From Diprion similis (Eukaryota > Arthropoda > Insecta > Hymenoptera > Diprionidae): a DNA stretch of 64,000 nucleotides. The position numbers and the translations under genes are program-made. Below the pieces are notes generated by a model, which was not told the origin of the DNA, searched no databases, and saw only the letters and a program-made list of their open reading frames with translations. Positions 51,201 to 63,118 of this stretch are shown here, piece after piece. The stretch lies in the NCBI RefSeq assembly GCF_021155765.1, contig NC_060115.1:5870493-5934492 (forward strand), written 5' to 3'. How positions within the stretch are numbered: position 1 is the first letter of the stretch; the number at the start of each line of letters is the position of its first letter.

Positions 51201-52505
51201 AAAATTATTACACATGCACCTCAAATGCAGAGCTAAGAAGATAAGTGTATAGGTAGCGTAGACTTTACTGATACGTTTAGAGCAAATTATAGAATATTTT
51301 ATTTACCAAAATTATAAATTAAATTATAATCCAATCGCTGGAGGGTTAGATATTGCACATTTATTTTTTTGGCAATTTTAGAACTAAGGATGAAACGGGA
51401 TCAACCAAAAAAGGTCGATAACCGGTACACTCGTCTTATCGTGAAAGATGATGGCTAATGAAATAGAAGGAGAAGAGGAAGAGTGCAAAAACAAAGAAAG
51501 AGAGAAGTTATTCTTTTCTTATTCGATTTCGGTATTTTCTATCTCACCTCAAACACGTTTGGCACGTTATTTTCTAGAAGACTAACAATAAGGCTTCTTC
51601 GTATCGATAACACGTTATGAGAACGATTGAGGTGATGTGAGAGACGTGATAGTATGTACATTATTGTACATACATATTGTGTAACAAGTAGGCAAACTCG
51701 GTTTTTTCGGGCTGAGCGTAAGTTCGCAATACGAGTCTCAGGGGAATATTGCAAATCCGCGAGACGAAAAGATCGTTGTCTCTTTGTTGCATATATATGA
51801 TTCTTTATATAACAAGAATATGTTACGCGTTTTTGCCACGAAGTACGAAATTGAGGTTGGGTTCGCGTGATATCTGATTTGTTCGCGAGATTTTTATTGA
51901 TTTATCAAGTATTGTGAATAAGGATTAATTTTTTTGTTCTTATTGCTTAATATCAATTTACGCTACACACAAGATCCACACTTGTAATATCAAGTCTCCA
52001 ATTGATGTTTGAAAAGTCTGTCTGACGACTTTTTCATTATTAATTCAACCTCGTAAAATAGTTATAATTCAATATGAACTTTCAATTTATGAGTATAAGA
52101 TTGCCGGACGATATATCGTTGTGTTATGGATCTTGATCTTTGGGTTAATTATAAATGTCACAACAGAAATAATAATTAAAGTGCTACAACGTGTTTCTTC
52201 ACCAATTCAAAAAAAAAAAAAAAAAAAATGCGAAAAAGATGAAAAATCGAATGAGCGTGATCACAGAATCTTTCTTTTGACCTGATCAAACTTCTAAGAG
52301 GAAGCGACGGTGTAAAATCGTCAATTATTTTTTTTTTTTTCCGAAACACCCTAATGTGATATACAATGTAAATAAAAAGTATACAATTCTACGCAATATT
52401 CGCTTACCTTAGGTATATTTGTTTCAAGCCGACACCGCTGTTCACGCATTCGGTTGGCAGGTGAAACTGTTCGCAGAGTGAGGTCCATTCGTTCCTCGAG
52501 TTTAC
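32365..52505 (-). CDS. Bap170: Bap170 / ARID2, PBAP chromatin-remodelling subunit (5' end missing)
   Basis: Subunit of the PBAP (PBAF) class SWI/SNF complex in the nucleus. Fifteen minus-strand exons join in frame: 52505-52408, 49779-49628, 43009-42546, 42470-41950, 41549-41161, 40892-40673, 40580-40196, 39387-39100, 37216-37010, 36816-34931, 34835-34676, 34585-34427, 33830-33756, 32701-32610, 32485-32365; 1738 residues visible. Order: second half of the ARID ([16 protein letters not shown] ... [17 protein letters not shown]), helical-repeat region ([36 protein letters not shown]), RFX-like winged helix ([20 protein letters not shown]), short SSIIKSLL motif, a 629-residue Gln/Thr/Ser/Pro-rich exon, two C2H2 fingers (CEWRGC...H; CLWASC...HLYDRHC) and the C-terminal block [20 protein letters not shown]. 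This matches ARID2. The first half of the ARID and the ATG were not found and probably lie beyond 64000. Confidence 0.93.
35725..35880 (-). repeat. Coding low-complexity tract (TQ)n and His/Gln in Bap170
   Basis: The hexamer GTTTGC on the + strand repeats from about 35797 and encodes alternating Thr-Gln on the minus strand, flanked by Gln and His runs. Repeat length keeps the frame. Such tracts vary between individuals and species. Confidence 0.85.
37483..38188. mobile_element. 706-bp DNA element with CAGGGTGTATACG terminal repeats
   Basis: Exact 13-bp inverted ends CAGGGTGTATACG lie at 37483 and, inverted, end at 38188. Subterminal blocks (GGGTTTTTCCCGAATTTTTC-like) are also mirrored. It sits in a Bap170 intron. 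A 66-codon open frame inside (37696-37893) has no recognised domain. The CAGGGTGT start and GGGAATTTTTC-rich flanks recall Kolobok/hAT-like non-autonomous elements, but no clear target duplication was found, so the superfamily is open. Confidence 0.75.
38976..39025. repeat. (AT)n microsatellite
   Basis: Long AT run close to the 3' border of Bap170 exon 39387-39100, inside the intron. Confidence 0.85.
43200..43265 (+). repeat. Interspersed repeat fragment (GGGAATTG/GTCAGGGAATC)
   Basis: Starts AGTGACCAATAGATCGGGAA and resembles, in the opposite orientation, 24140-24220. Likely piece of the same non-autonomous element family. Confidence 0.4.
43686..44481. mobile_element. Pogo/Tigger-like non-autonomous DNA transposon
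   Basis: Left end CAGTAGAAACCTTGATTATC and right end, read on the minus strand, CAGTAGAACCTCGATTATTA, form ~20-bp imperfect inverted repeats, each flanked by TA (43684-43685, 44482-44483). CAGTAGAACCTCGATTATCCG-type ends and a TA duplication are the signature of the pogo/Tigger branch of Tc1-mariner. An inner TTCGGATACCCGG block also fits. About 796 bp and no transposase frame: non-autonomous or internally replaced. Confidence 0.75.
44762..44806. repeat. (AGC)15 trinucleotide repeat
   Basis: Fifteen perfect AGC units, within a Bap170 intron next to a GC-rich patch rich in TACGTA palindromes. Not in a supported coding frame. Confidence 0.95.
45930..45948. repeat. Poly-C tract
   Basis: Nineteen C in a row followed by ACACCCCCAC, an unusually long homopolymer for this AT-rich region. 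Confidence 0.9.
47079..47144. promoter_or_regulatory. Pair of kappaB-like palindromes
   Basis: GGGGATTCCCC (47079-47089) and GGGGACTCCCC (47134-47144) both match the Rel/NF-kappaB consensus GGGRNWYYCC; insect Dorsal, Dif and Relish bind such sites. They lie 55 bp apart in a GC-rich patch inside a Bap170 intron. Activity is inferred from motif match only. Confidence 0.4.
48219..48247. repeat. Poly-A tract
   Basis: About 29 A in a row in a Bap170 intron. It could be the tail of an old retro-insertion, but no adjacent element was recognised. Confidence 0.85.
50851..50880. repeat. (GCGTC)6 pentanucleotide repeat
   Basis: Six perfect units at the left side of a CpG-rich island. Confidence 0.9.
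50921..51069 (+). other. Possible first coding exon of a + strand secreted protein
   Basis: An ATG opens 49 codons that begin [20 protein letters not shown] and then LLAGILDC, a signal-peptide-like hydrophobic core, and end in a strong donor (TG then GTAAGT at 51070). It lies in a CpG-rich island, antisense within a Bap170 intron. No downstream exon was identified, so it may equally be a non-coding first exon or chance. Confidence 0.25.
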
Positions 52506-54417
52506 CTGTCGGACAGATAACACAAACGTTTACAATAAATTTCAATTCAATTTCAATGTCAGTACGATGTGCATAATATACGCGAATTTTTTCGCATCAA
52601 CAAGCAAATCACAGAATGAAGCACAATAGACAAAATAAAAAAAAAAAATACATCAATGATCAATTAACACGATTTTGCCTAATTTATCATATCATAATCA
52701 CTTTATTTTTGGGTAAAACCAGAATTTCTCGCCACCCCTTAAGAAAATAATGCCTAAAATCAGAATAAAATGTTTAGAGTAATGACGATTTCCGAATAAT
52801 TCATATTTAATAAAAATTTCGAGCAGGTTGATTTAATCTCTTGTTATTTAAAAAATTCCTGGGATCCACTTTGCCCAACCCTCCCCACGTCAGTCTACGT
52901 CTAATGTAAAGTAATTATAATCGAAACAGTTAAAATGAGAGTAACAACGCAGTTTCTTCCGGATTTTTATCGATCAGTTTCTCACTTTTGCGAATATTCT
53001 CACGTGCATATATATGTATATGGACGTTGGTATAGATAGTTAGGTATACAGTACGCACCCTCAAGCAAAATCAGGGACGTTTATGGCCCCGCGGTTTACG
53101 AGCCCGCGGTTTATACGTGCAGCCTTATACACAGGCTTATTACAGCGCAAAGTTATTTCTAGTCGCGAGAAGCCTTTGACCCGCCACGAAGCCAGAAAGT
53201 AAGTATAAAGACTTGGATGTCGGTCAGAAAAGGTACAAAGAAAAAAAAAAAAAAACTTGTGCAGCCGCGATGATTGAATTTTTTTTTTCAATATTTCCCA
53301 ACGTTTTTTCTTTCTTTTTTTTTCTTTTTTAAATATACCGAATAATAATTAATTCACAATGTTTCATCGTACGATCGAAATTCCTTGATATGAATTCGGA
53401 AAATCGTCATAGTTTTTAATTTCCTACAATACATGTATAAACTGCTGTAGCCTCTGGAAGGACAGAGATTATTAGCAGACGTTCGACGGTATAGAGGGAT
53501 GAAAAAAATTCACCGGATTCTGGTGGCACAAATACCAGCAGTGTGTAGGTATAATATGGCATCCTGCATCAGCAGCACTGGGTTAGTGCTCCTTGGATCT
53601 CAGCCCGAGTCGGCGGCTGTCTATTCATAGCCTCGGAGAAGACCGAGGGACATCGTCTAAGGTGCAAGGTAATCCCGTCGTTGCACAATTTGTCGTCACT
53701 TTATACCGAGCAAGAATTTTTACTAATTTTAATTAAATCCTAGTTCCGCTGGAAATATAGGTAACCCGAAACAATAAACGTTAACTATATCGAATTTCCA
53801 AAATTTCAACCTGCATCAATCATATCTTATATTATGAAAAATAGTATATATATTATCTACTAAATCTACAAAATAAACGATTATCACGCTGACCAATTGA
53901 GGAAAAATGAATATATATATATATATATATATATATTTGAGCATAAAAAATTCCTGACTTTTCAAGTCAACTTTTTCTACCAACTCTTACAGAGTACTTG
54001 AAAGAAATTTACCTAGAATAACGAGATGTGCTTATAAACTTTCGTTCGACTTATTATCGTCAGTCCAGTGTCAGGCGATGATTGACAAACCTCGGTCACG
54101 ACGTCGTCTACTAGCCGTTCATAAATCGAAAGTTGCTGGCACAGGTTTCGTAATTGGTGATAAAAAAAATGATAAATTGCAACTGGTTCCGAAAATCGAC
54201 GCTCAGGAGTCGCGGAGCAGGAAGAAGAAGAGAAGAGAAGAAGAGAATAAGAGGTCACGGCTGTGTGTGTTTGATGCAGTCGAACGCGTGGTGGTTAAAC
54301 TCTGCGGCGCGATTGCCCCGACCTATCCCAACAACAACACGGTTGTATGCTATACAGACGTATACGTACGTCGCGGAAGACCACGTGACCCGCACTGACG
54401 TTTCGACTTTCTCGAGG

Positions 54418-54446
54418 AGCAGCAGCAGCAGCAGCAGCAGCAACAG
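54418..54446. repeat. (AGC)n trinucleotide repeat
   Basis: About nine AGC/CAG units, followed ~90 bp later by a TCC/TCT-rich tract (54530-54570). Both produce open frames on both strands. Confidence 0.9.
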
Positions 54447-57202
54447 CCAACCGAACACGAATGAAACGAAACGAAACGCAGACGCGTGCGAGCCCTCGCC
54501 GATACCAGAGCTACCCAAGGACGGCGCCTCCACCTCGTCCTCGTCCTCCTCCTCCTCATCTTCATCTTCGCCGCGAGGCATCGGAAAATCCTCCCAACTT
54601 TCTACCCTGATCGGTATTAACAGCAACGAAATCGCGAAGTTAGATAGCGGTATCAATAGAAAATCATTCCTCATCTTTATCTTCTTCTTCTATCTAACAA
54701 TTTTACATACACGCACAGAAGTGTACGATGTGCCAAAGTAGGTATGAACACTTGTCAAGGTATCGTTATTAGTGAAAAATTACGTATGGCGAGAAGTTAG
54801 CCGACAAGACGCATAAATAATATATAATAAATATTATACGACGAGATCGCACGTTATTTATTCTCCCCCCTCCCTCCCGCTCCTGTTTCTGCAAAGGTTG
54901 CCAGGATACTTTCTCTGGAAAGGAAAGATGTGTGTAAAAACAAATTGTAAAAAAAAAACAACAACAACAACAAATTAAAAACAAATAAATAAATAACTCA
55001 GCAAATCGTCGGACGTCAGGCGAATTTGAGGAGGCGGAGGGCCGAAGTCCCCTCGCTTAAGTGAGGAGGTTCATTTTCATTCGGTCCGCTCTCGTAGACG
55101 GTCGACCGTCTACGAACCCACCGGTTGCCTGTTTGCCCCCCGCGCACTCGTTTCTCTCCTCTCTCCGCACGGCGCTCGCTGCTCCTTCGTTCGGCTGTAC
55201 GCCAATCGCGAGGACCACGTGTTCGACTACGTAGTGACGTCACCGTTAACGTCACGGGAGTTTGAAAAACCGCGTGGTGCCAGCCGCTACTCGTCAATGA
55301 TTTTATCCGTGTAGTAGCACCAGCAGCAGCCTTAAACGCGGGCGCCCGCAGCAGAGCCGAGGTTCGGGATCGGGATCGTCTGCTGCGCCGTTTCTTCTCG
55401 TCGTTTGTAAAACCCCGCGTGTCCCCTTAGATTTGTAATGCATGGCAGCTATTCTTACGTAATATTCTTATCGTCATTTTCACCATTTTCTACATTTTTA
55501 GTGTTTCTCACTTTTTGGAAAACAACGCTTATCGATTTACTGTGGCGATCTCGTGGCGAAGAAGAAGAAAAGGAAAGGAAGAAAGAAAGAAAATAATGAA
55601 AAATTTCATTCGTTTCCCAATGTTTTCAGCTTATGAACTTTTTTCTTTCAGCAATTTACAGGAATGCGTGCATAAAAATACTGCACACTGTACGACTGTG
55701 ACAACTTGCACAGATAACGATCTTTGAAAGATATCTTATCGAATCGTGCTGTCATCGATAATTTCCGAGTGTTTTTAAGTTCGATTTATTCATTTGTGAC
55801 ATTTTTTAAATTATAGCTGTAAGATATCTAGAATTTTTGTTTTCAGCCTTTCGGTTAATCGATTGACGATTGTTAATAATCAAAGAAATACCAATACTTT
55901 TGCAGTATGTGAGTTATAATTGGAATATTATGAAATGTGAATATCGCCGTATCTATACAAGGTACCGATTTTTCTTTATTACAGGGAAATTCGACTTCTG
56001 ATCTGAGGTTTATGCATGACGACGTTTTCATGCTAATTCGTTGTATTCATGAACTGTAGCTTGCCTGGTAAATACGCAATTTGTATTTTCTCGCGCGTAT
56101 TTGTTACGCATAGGCTTTGCTTTTTAGCTACATTGTCAACGTTTTTAAATAAATTGAAGAAAAAAATATATTCGTATAAATTATTTCACCGTCCCCGCCC
56201 CCTCGAAAACCTCGATAACAACTTTGTTATCTAGGACGATGAGTCTGGAGAGATTATCCTGTAAAAAATCTCATAATTCTCGATAAAAATCTTTACAGAT
56301 AGTCAATACAGGGTGCAGAATTTAGAAATATGTATTTTGAAAGTCTCGTCTTCACACCCAATTGTTTCAAAGTACGGAAAGTAAGAGCATCAATTTTTGA
56401 GAATGTTTTAAATTTGAAAAAATCTTGGAAAATACACTTTCTGAAAGATTTAATTAATTACACGTATATGCTGAGGTAGATAAATAATTAATTCTTTTTA
56501 TTTAAATATCGAAAATTACGATAAACTTTTACCAATAAGACAGCGTCCCTATTAACACAACATATTGATTCGTTCCACCGTTTACATAATAAAAGACAAA
56601 AAAAAAGCTCATATCATCCGTTATTTTTCATCTCTCCATTTATTAGACTTTTCCATAGTTGAAATTATTATATATTTAGTATGAACAATAGACATTAAGC
56701 AATTTCACTTTGATCCATATTGAATCAAAACATTATATCGTTCGTCCTTGGAAATCCACATAAAATAGTGATTAGATTTTAACGTCACCAATGCAGATTC
56801 GAAGGTCCGTACATTTCACACTATATTTACAAATCATGGATAATAAATATTCTTCCAGATCAAAAAGATCAACACGATGCCCCATGACGAGTTTTATCGT
56901 CGTACCTTGCTGCGTAAAATTCATCGTCATAAACATGTACCTCCAGCTAGGAGATGACACGTATGTATAAATCCGTTCCATCGATGCGAAGGATATCGTG
57001 AAGATATAATAATTTTTTGTATAATTTTCGAGTTTAACGACAAGGTCGAGTTCCTCTCTCCCTCTGCACCCGAGACAGACTTCGAAGCGTCGTTTGTATA
57101 CTCGGCGAGCACGTGGGTTCGCAGTCCCAGAGCGCGACTGACAGTTCCTCTCGTAGTCAGCTGATCGGTCGTCGGTCGGTTGGTCGGTCGGTCGGAGAAA
57201 AG

Positions 57203-57236
57203 GGAGGAGGAGGAGGAGGAGGAGGAGGAGGAGGAC
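57203..57236. repeat. (GGA)n trinucleotide repeat
   Basis: Eleven or so GGA units preceded by GGTC/GGTCGGT repeats, in a GC-rich island. Confidence 0.9.
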
Positions 57237-57601
57237 GGGGGGGAGGTTGGCAGCGCGCAGTCTGGCGTCGAAGAGATCAGCTGATCGCGTCGTCGTCGCC
57301 TCGTGTGTCTTTGTATATAGTATAGGTACGCGCGTTATGCCCCCTCCCTCCACCTCCTCCACCTCCTCACCATGCGTCTCTCTGCAGTGTAGCAACATTG
57401 TAGCTGCCGGTGCAGCAGCGGATACCTCAAAGAAACGCGGGAACGACCGCCGAAGCCGCAGAGGAAACACGAGTCTGCAGAATGAAACCTCTTCGCGCTC
57501 TTCTCTTGTAGTCGATTGTTACAGGAAATGCTTCTGTTGATGGGTAGAGATGGGTGAGGATCGGAGTTACGAGATCGTTTCGAACAGAGATTAAATCTGG
57601 G

Positions 57602-57628
57602 GTTGGAAGTTGGAAGTTGGAAGTTGGA
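57602..57628. repeat. (TTGGAAG)n heptamer repeat
   Basis: Nearly four tandem copies of TTGGAAG. Confidence 0.85.
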
Positions 57629-60299
57629 TGAATTTTTATACAGATCATGTCACTAATTGGTAAGGGGTTGTTACAAGGGTTGTCTGAGTTTGGAAATTGT
57701 TTTAACCACGCCGTGGTTGTTGTATAACTTGAATGATAATTCGAACAATATGGGATTGACAAGGCAATTGATCGACGTATGGTTTCGAAAAACAAGCTCG
57801 ATGAACGTCAGACATGTGTAAAAATGAAATAAAAATATGTGAGTTAGAATAAATTTCGTAATTTAATTGATTCGGACATTTTTGACTCAACCGGACTTCG
57901 TTCCGTAGGATTTACAAGAGAATTCGGTGAAACGAGTATAACGCGTCGAGGTTGGCTAAACTTAATTTCCGCTCAATTTAACCGGGCGTAAAAATCGTCC
58001 GAGATCTTTGTCCGGTGAACGTAACGTTTATAGAATGAATAATAAAGGATCGTTGCAGGTGTAACGGAAAAGGTACTTGATAATTTAGACAACTATAAGT
58101 AAATTAGTCTGAAGAATATATAAGCTGTTTTACACTGCATCTAATTGTGAATAATTATATCACGTGATCACTGCCCACGTTTCTCGATTATACCAAGAAA
58201 ACACCTATAGTCGTTTGCAAGTGCCGTGAGAGACGGATATGAATTTAAATGTGAGAAGTCTGGGTTCAGATTAGATCTAAGCATTTAGATATAACGTATT
58301 TGTGTTACTTGTATACGTATACATACATAAATTTATGTATAACAAAGGTTTGCAAATTTGTGCAATTCTTGATGATATTCAGATAAAATCGCATAAAAAC
58401 AGGATCGAAAATAACGATTTAATAAAAGAGAAAAGATGTGCAGGCGATGGTATGACGGAATTCTGTAACGAGTGTATCGAAATCGAGAGCATGCATTTAT
58501 CGCTGAATGCTCATTTGAGTCCAAGAGCGTGAAAACGATATTCGAAAGGACGAGGTAATCTCAATCCAGTAAAACGCCTCTGGCGCAAAACAAGTGTAAT
58601 AGAACAATCAAGTATAAAAGAACGAGAACATAGAGCCTATAACTATACACGATGTACTTTTTGCCGAGAGACAATTTATGGTTTCTTTTCGTAATCGGAA
58701 GACGAATTAGATTCACACTTCCGTATCTGACAATCGTAATTGATAACACAAGGCTTCGTCAAGTGAGAATGATTTTTTTATTCTACGTTGAAAAAATTCA
58801 CGTATTAAATTTAAGCGTTCGTCAAAATTTTATAACGCAGATATGTTTAATTTTCCTAATCACATGCGTCTACATAGCGGTAAAAGAATCGATGATGCTT
58901 AAACATCCGTAGTAAATTATCATTATCAGAATTAATTAATTAATTACGTTGATATATAGAGGAGCACGTTGCGTCGCTTTGCGACCCGCAGGCAGTGTCC
59001 GACCGTCGAGTAATTTACGATTATACACGGTGAATATAACGCGATTATACCTTTTCTTTTTTTTTTTACTTTTACCGTCGATGCAACATACGCGCGTATA
59101 TCAAGACGGATTTTATGTAATATACTTTTATTAAAAGGGAACAAGTTGTTTACACCATACATATATATGTAAGTATATATCCGCCAGTTTAGCTTGTCTT
59201 GAATAAACATTTGTAATCTGTCGGTGAACAGTTAGAATCTGGAATTTATCCGCGAACCAGTAATGACGATAACAACGTTAGCAATACACAAGAAAATATA
59301 TTGTACATAGATAAAAATTTGCGTTTTATTTCGCGAGTTCAAAGTAGCGACTTATCCCCGAAGGAATCGACTAATGTGTGTGTGTTTTATATGCTCTCAC
59401 ACCCTTCGCGGCAATGAAGTAATTTTCAAAGCAATCATCGATTCAATATATCTCCTCTCTCTCCCTTCGTCCCTCCAACGACGCTCGAAAGAAAGTATCA
59501 CCCACAGAGAGGTTAATTGATTCTCAATTTTGGTTGTCTCGTAACCAATCCCACGATCAAACGAAAAAAGTGTCAGGTTTTTCGGTATTTGTAGTATATA
59601 AAATGTAAAAAACCAAAAATTTTATTCGAGGTAAATCGATAGCCTTGAATCGGAAATATCTACTTCATAAAAAAAAACTGCACCATCCACTGTGCACTAA
59701 GGGAATAACAATAGCGATGAACGGGCGGGAAAAGCGTGTCATACAGTACTTTGAAGCAAATTCTGCAACTTCTTGAAACCTGAAATCGGTATTCGCACGT
59801 ATTTACATGCATGCATATACATACGATACAATAAAATACACTCGGTGCGAGGAAGACGCGTATTACGCGCATTAAAGTAACGATAAAAGAGTCGAAAAGC
59901 GAGCGCCGGTGCAAAGCACACACACCGTGTACGTATGTACATCGCGCAGCAGGCGGGCAGCTGCAGCGCACGACGACGGCGACGTCGACGACGACGACAC
60001 TCTGCAGAGTACGATATTCCGTTGAGCCGGGTCTCCCCCCTTCTCGCCTCGTCCCTCGGTCTGTCTCTTTCTCTCGCTGGCGTATCGCGGCGGTTAACAG
60101 CGTTGCCAGATATAGGGTTCGACTATCCTTGTCCCCCGAGTCTCGTCGCTCGTCGCTGCCTCCCCCCCCCCGCCCCTGCGCCGGTGTCGCCGGTCCGTCG
60201 GCCTTAGCGAGCGTAAAGTTACTTCTTTCGCTCTTTTAACGACTCGTTTCTCCTCCCGTTTCTCCCCGCGGATAGAGAGCGAGTCTCTAACGAACTTAC

Positions 60300-60340
60300 G
60301 TATCGCGTTACTTAAAACCGATGCTGCCTCGCAGACGATG
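60300..60340 (-). other. Possible untranslated 5' exon of Bap170
   Basis: On the minus strand, TTATCCTTTCAG precedes a 41-nt segment that ends in GTAAGTTCG. Both splice sites are good, and it lies in a GC-rich island upstream of the known exons. It does not encode ARID residues, so a non-coding 5' exon is the best reading; no transcript evidence. Confidence 0.25.
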
Positions 60341-62040
60341 CTGAAAGGATAAAGCAAAGGTGAACGACGCGAGTGAGACTCTCCGGAGTACTTGGGTGCC
60401 TCGGAATCATAAGGATCTTCCGCACGACGTACAAAACCATTTATCTACCATGTACCGTTCGGATCGGTGAGGAGGGGGCCGCAGAATCACCGAGTATGGT
60501 ACTCTCGCGAAAAGCGTCTCTTAACTTCCGCGATAAAATATCAATCATTCGTCCGTTATTCCGTGCGAGCACCTCGATGCGAAGACTCGAAAATACATTC
60601 GCTTTGAAACACCAGAGGTTTCTTTTTGCTCCTCCTTTAAATTTGGTTCGATTGCAAGCTACAATGGTCGCCGTTGCGTCTTCTCCTCCAAAGCAAGAAG
60701 AGAGATCTGGACCAATAAGAGAATAAAAGAGAAGAAAGGAGACCGAGAGACTATAACGCTGGCCGATCTGACCGCCGCGCGTGTTGCTCTTCGAGTCTGG
60801 AGGCGAGGCTTCGAATCTTCGATGTTGGTGCCAAGCCGCTACCGTCGCGTCGGTGGCTATCGAGGCTCGGCTCTGGCTTCTTTGCTCCGTTCGCCGCCGA
60901 GTTCGCTCCCCGAGAAACCGCGCCGACGGCGGTGTTGCCGGGTCGGAATCTTCGCCTCGGCCTCGGCTCACTTCACGCGCGCTACTTGCTCGAGTAGTCG
61001 AGCAGCGCTGCGCGTCGCCCGGTATGCGACGCCGGGGCGCGGCGTTGCCGTATCGACCGCTGCCCGCCTGCCCGCCTACCGGCGGGGCGACCCCCGCCAC
61101 GAAACGTCGCCTCCTCGCTACCCGTTCGATCTTTCCTTCGTTCCGTTCCTCGCTGTGTGTGCCTCCGATCCTCGCTTTAACGACCGACAAACCGCGTGTC
61201 TAGGGATACGAGCCGAACCCGCATGCCTGTGCGTACACGTACCTAACTAACTACCTATACCCACAGCTTTAGCAGCCTTGCATTTCTCTCCCTTTCTCTC
61301 CGTGCGATTCGTACATTTTATTTCCGGAATAATGATAATAGAGTGTGTTTCTCGCTTTTTTACGTTTGTGATTCTGCAGAATGATTATCATTCTTATTAC
61401 CACTCACTATCTCACTCACTCTCAGAAAAAGATGGGTACATAATATGCGGTTGAGTGGCGAGAAGATGAACAAAAAGGTCGAACCACCCGGTCCGTCGGC
61501 GGTCGTTGTGCGAGGGGACCAACTTCCATAACACGGAATTATAATATATACGTTATAGTATCGGGACAGAAAGAAGTCGTAAAATTCGCATCAGTTATTT
61601 GCGCCGAGACGAATAAGAGAGGGTGAATTTTTTGCACGAGTTTAGACCAGATTATTATTCTGCTTACTGCAACGGAACACGTTTAAGGTGAAATGAACTG
61701 AGGAGAAAAAAAAATACGAATCGACGAAAAATCGAGCCAAGTCGTGCATAAAAAAAAAAAAAAAAAAAAAAAAATAGATCCACGGGAAAGTGAGTACCTA
61801 CTTCCTTTCCTCGGTTACCAACAAGAGAAGGAGACTAGGCGCCGCGACTGGCGCACACACTTGTTGACGGTTAAAGCCTTCGGCTACCGTCGGCCACCGT
61901 CTACTCCTCTACATCCCTTCCTCTTCTTCACCTCCGCTGATCTATTCCCCCCACCCTGCGACCGCGCAATGCGACCCTGACCTTGCGCCACTTCCGCGTT
62001 ATCCTTACGTTAATAAGTTTTTAGTAGGTCTGCTCCTGCC

Positions 62041-62071
62041 TCTCCTCCTCCTCCTCCTCCTCCTCCTCCTC
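62041..62071. repeat. (CTC)n trinucleotide repeat
   Basis: About ten CTC units; encodes Glu runs in spurious minus-strand frames. Confidence 0.9.
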
Positions 62072-62860
62072 CAACAGCCCGCAATCGGCAATCCCGGAAA
62101 TGGAAACAACGTGGAGAATAATAATTATCGTGTATTTCGCACAGGAAGCTTGCTTCTTGTAACAGTGTTCTTGGCACGGTACAGGATACAAGAAATTCGT
62201 CACACGTGTGGGCAGTTAATCGCTGCACACGGTCGGTGATGCTTTCCGTTAATTTAACGAGAAAAGCTGGATGGCCGCTGCTAGTGATTCGAAACACATA
62301 CGTGCATAAACAATATGCATTTTCCCCAGCAGCTGGAAGGCTTCAGTTTATCCGCTGGATTTCTCCCATGCAACGTTTACGACGTAATAATCACGTGTGT
62401 AGGCACGTATGTTCGCGCGTTACGCGGTGACTGTGACAGCAACAAGAGAGAGTCGATCGTGCTACCCGTGCAGCAGCAGCCCCTTTGATTTCTTTGGTAG
62501 AATAAAAAGAGAAAGACACGCTAATCAGCGTGCGTGAGGCTGCTGTCTTCTTTGCACATCCGTCGGTAAAGAAGAGTATCTAGTTAGGTGTACTCGTGAG
62601 GCACGCGTGTACGACACCGTCGACACAGGGTTAGTAACCCCCGGAGGGAAGGGAAGGGGATTTGCCGTCTATCAGTTCCGTGAGCGTTGCTTATCCTCCG
62701 TTAATTTCGTTCTATACCCATTTATCGTGTTTCACCGCGTGGCCTCTCATTCCCTCTTCTTCCTCCTCCTCTTCCTCCTTCTCCTCTTAATGGCACCTTT
62801 CGCCGAGTGTCAGCTCGCCACGCGACCAGGCGCCGAATATCGATGGTATAAGGGAAGGGG

Positions 62861-62890
62861 AGACGAAGAGAGACGAAGAGAGACGAAGAG
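62861..62890. repeat. Decamer tandem repeat (AGACGAAGAG)3
   Basis: Three perfect tandem copies in a purine-rich stretch. Confidence 0.9.
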
Positions 62891-63071
62891 AGTCCGATAC
62901 TGACTATCCGTGTGTCGTAGTATTACGTCAGGAAGGCTGCTGGCCGGCCGGCGGACGGCATTCGACGACCGAGTGCTGACTGCATGTCGCATCGGGACAC
63001 CAGAGGCGACGGTGGTTGCGCGGAGGTTCCGATTGACGCGCGAAGATTCGCGGCACTCGCCACGCGGACCT

Positions 63072-63118
63072 GGTCCTCTCCTCTCCTCTCCTCTCTTCTC
63101 CTCTCCTCTCCTCTCCTC
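63072..63118. repeat. (CTCTC/TCCTC)n pyrimidine repeat
   Basis: About nine pentamer units with one variant; a polypyrimidine tract with mirror-like character. Confidence 0.9.

Larger units (their letters stand above)
49780..52407 (-). other. Bap170 intron inside the ARID region (2.6 kb)
   Basis: Splits the ARID between LKQIYL and RYLDRYEK. It holds (CAT)n and (TTA)n microsatellites near 50540-50595, a GC-rich island at 50680-51150 with a GCGTC repeat, and a possible + strand first exon (50921-51069). The rest is AT-rich with no recognised feature. Confidence 0.6.

Noticed and set aside
51539-51754. Minus-strand frame ending NNVPNVFE at a GTGAGA donor
   Set aside because: The flanking Bap170 exons join directly (LKQIYLR then YLDRYEK), leaving no room for an extra exon in the conserved domain.
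54154-54741. 195-codon + strand frame and 139-codon minus-strand frame
   Set aside because: Both come from trinucleotide repeats (AGC, TCC) that are open on either strand; composition is runs of Ser, Leu or Glu.
56772-57470. 232-codon minus-strand frame with a GHRVDLFDLEEYLLSM stretch
   Set aside because: Briefly considered as the missing ARID start because of VDLFDL, but the following residues lack the GGW-type ARID core; the upstream part is a poly-Leu frame from the GGA repeat.
60441-61250. Long overlapping frames (249, 140, 142 codons) in a GC-rich island
   Set aside because: Open in several frames on both strands, Arg/Ser/Pro-rich, as expected for high-GC DNA with few stop codons.
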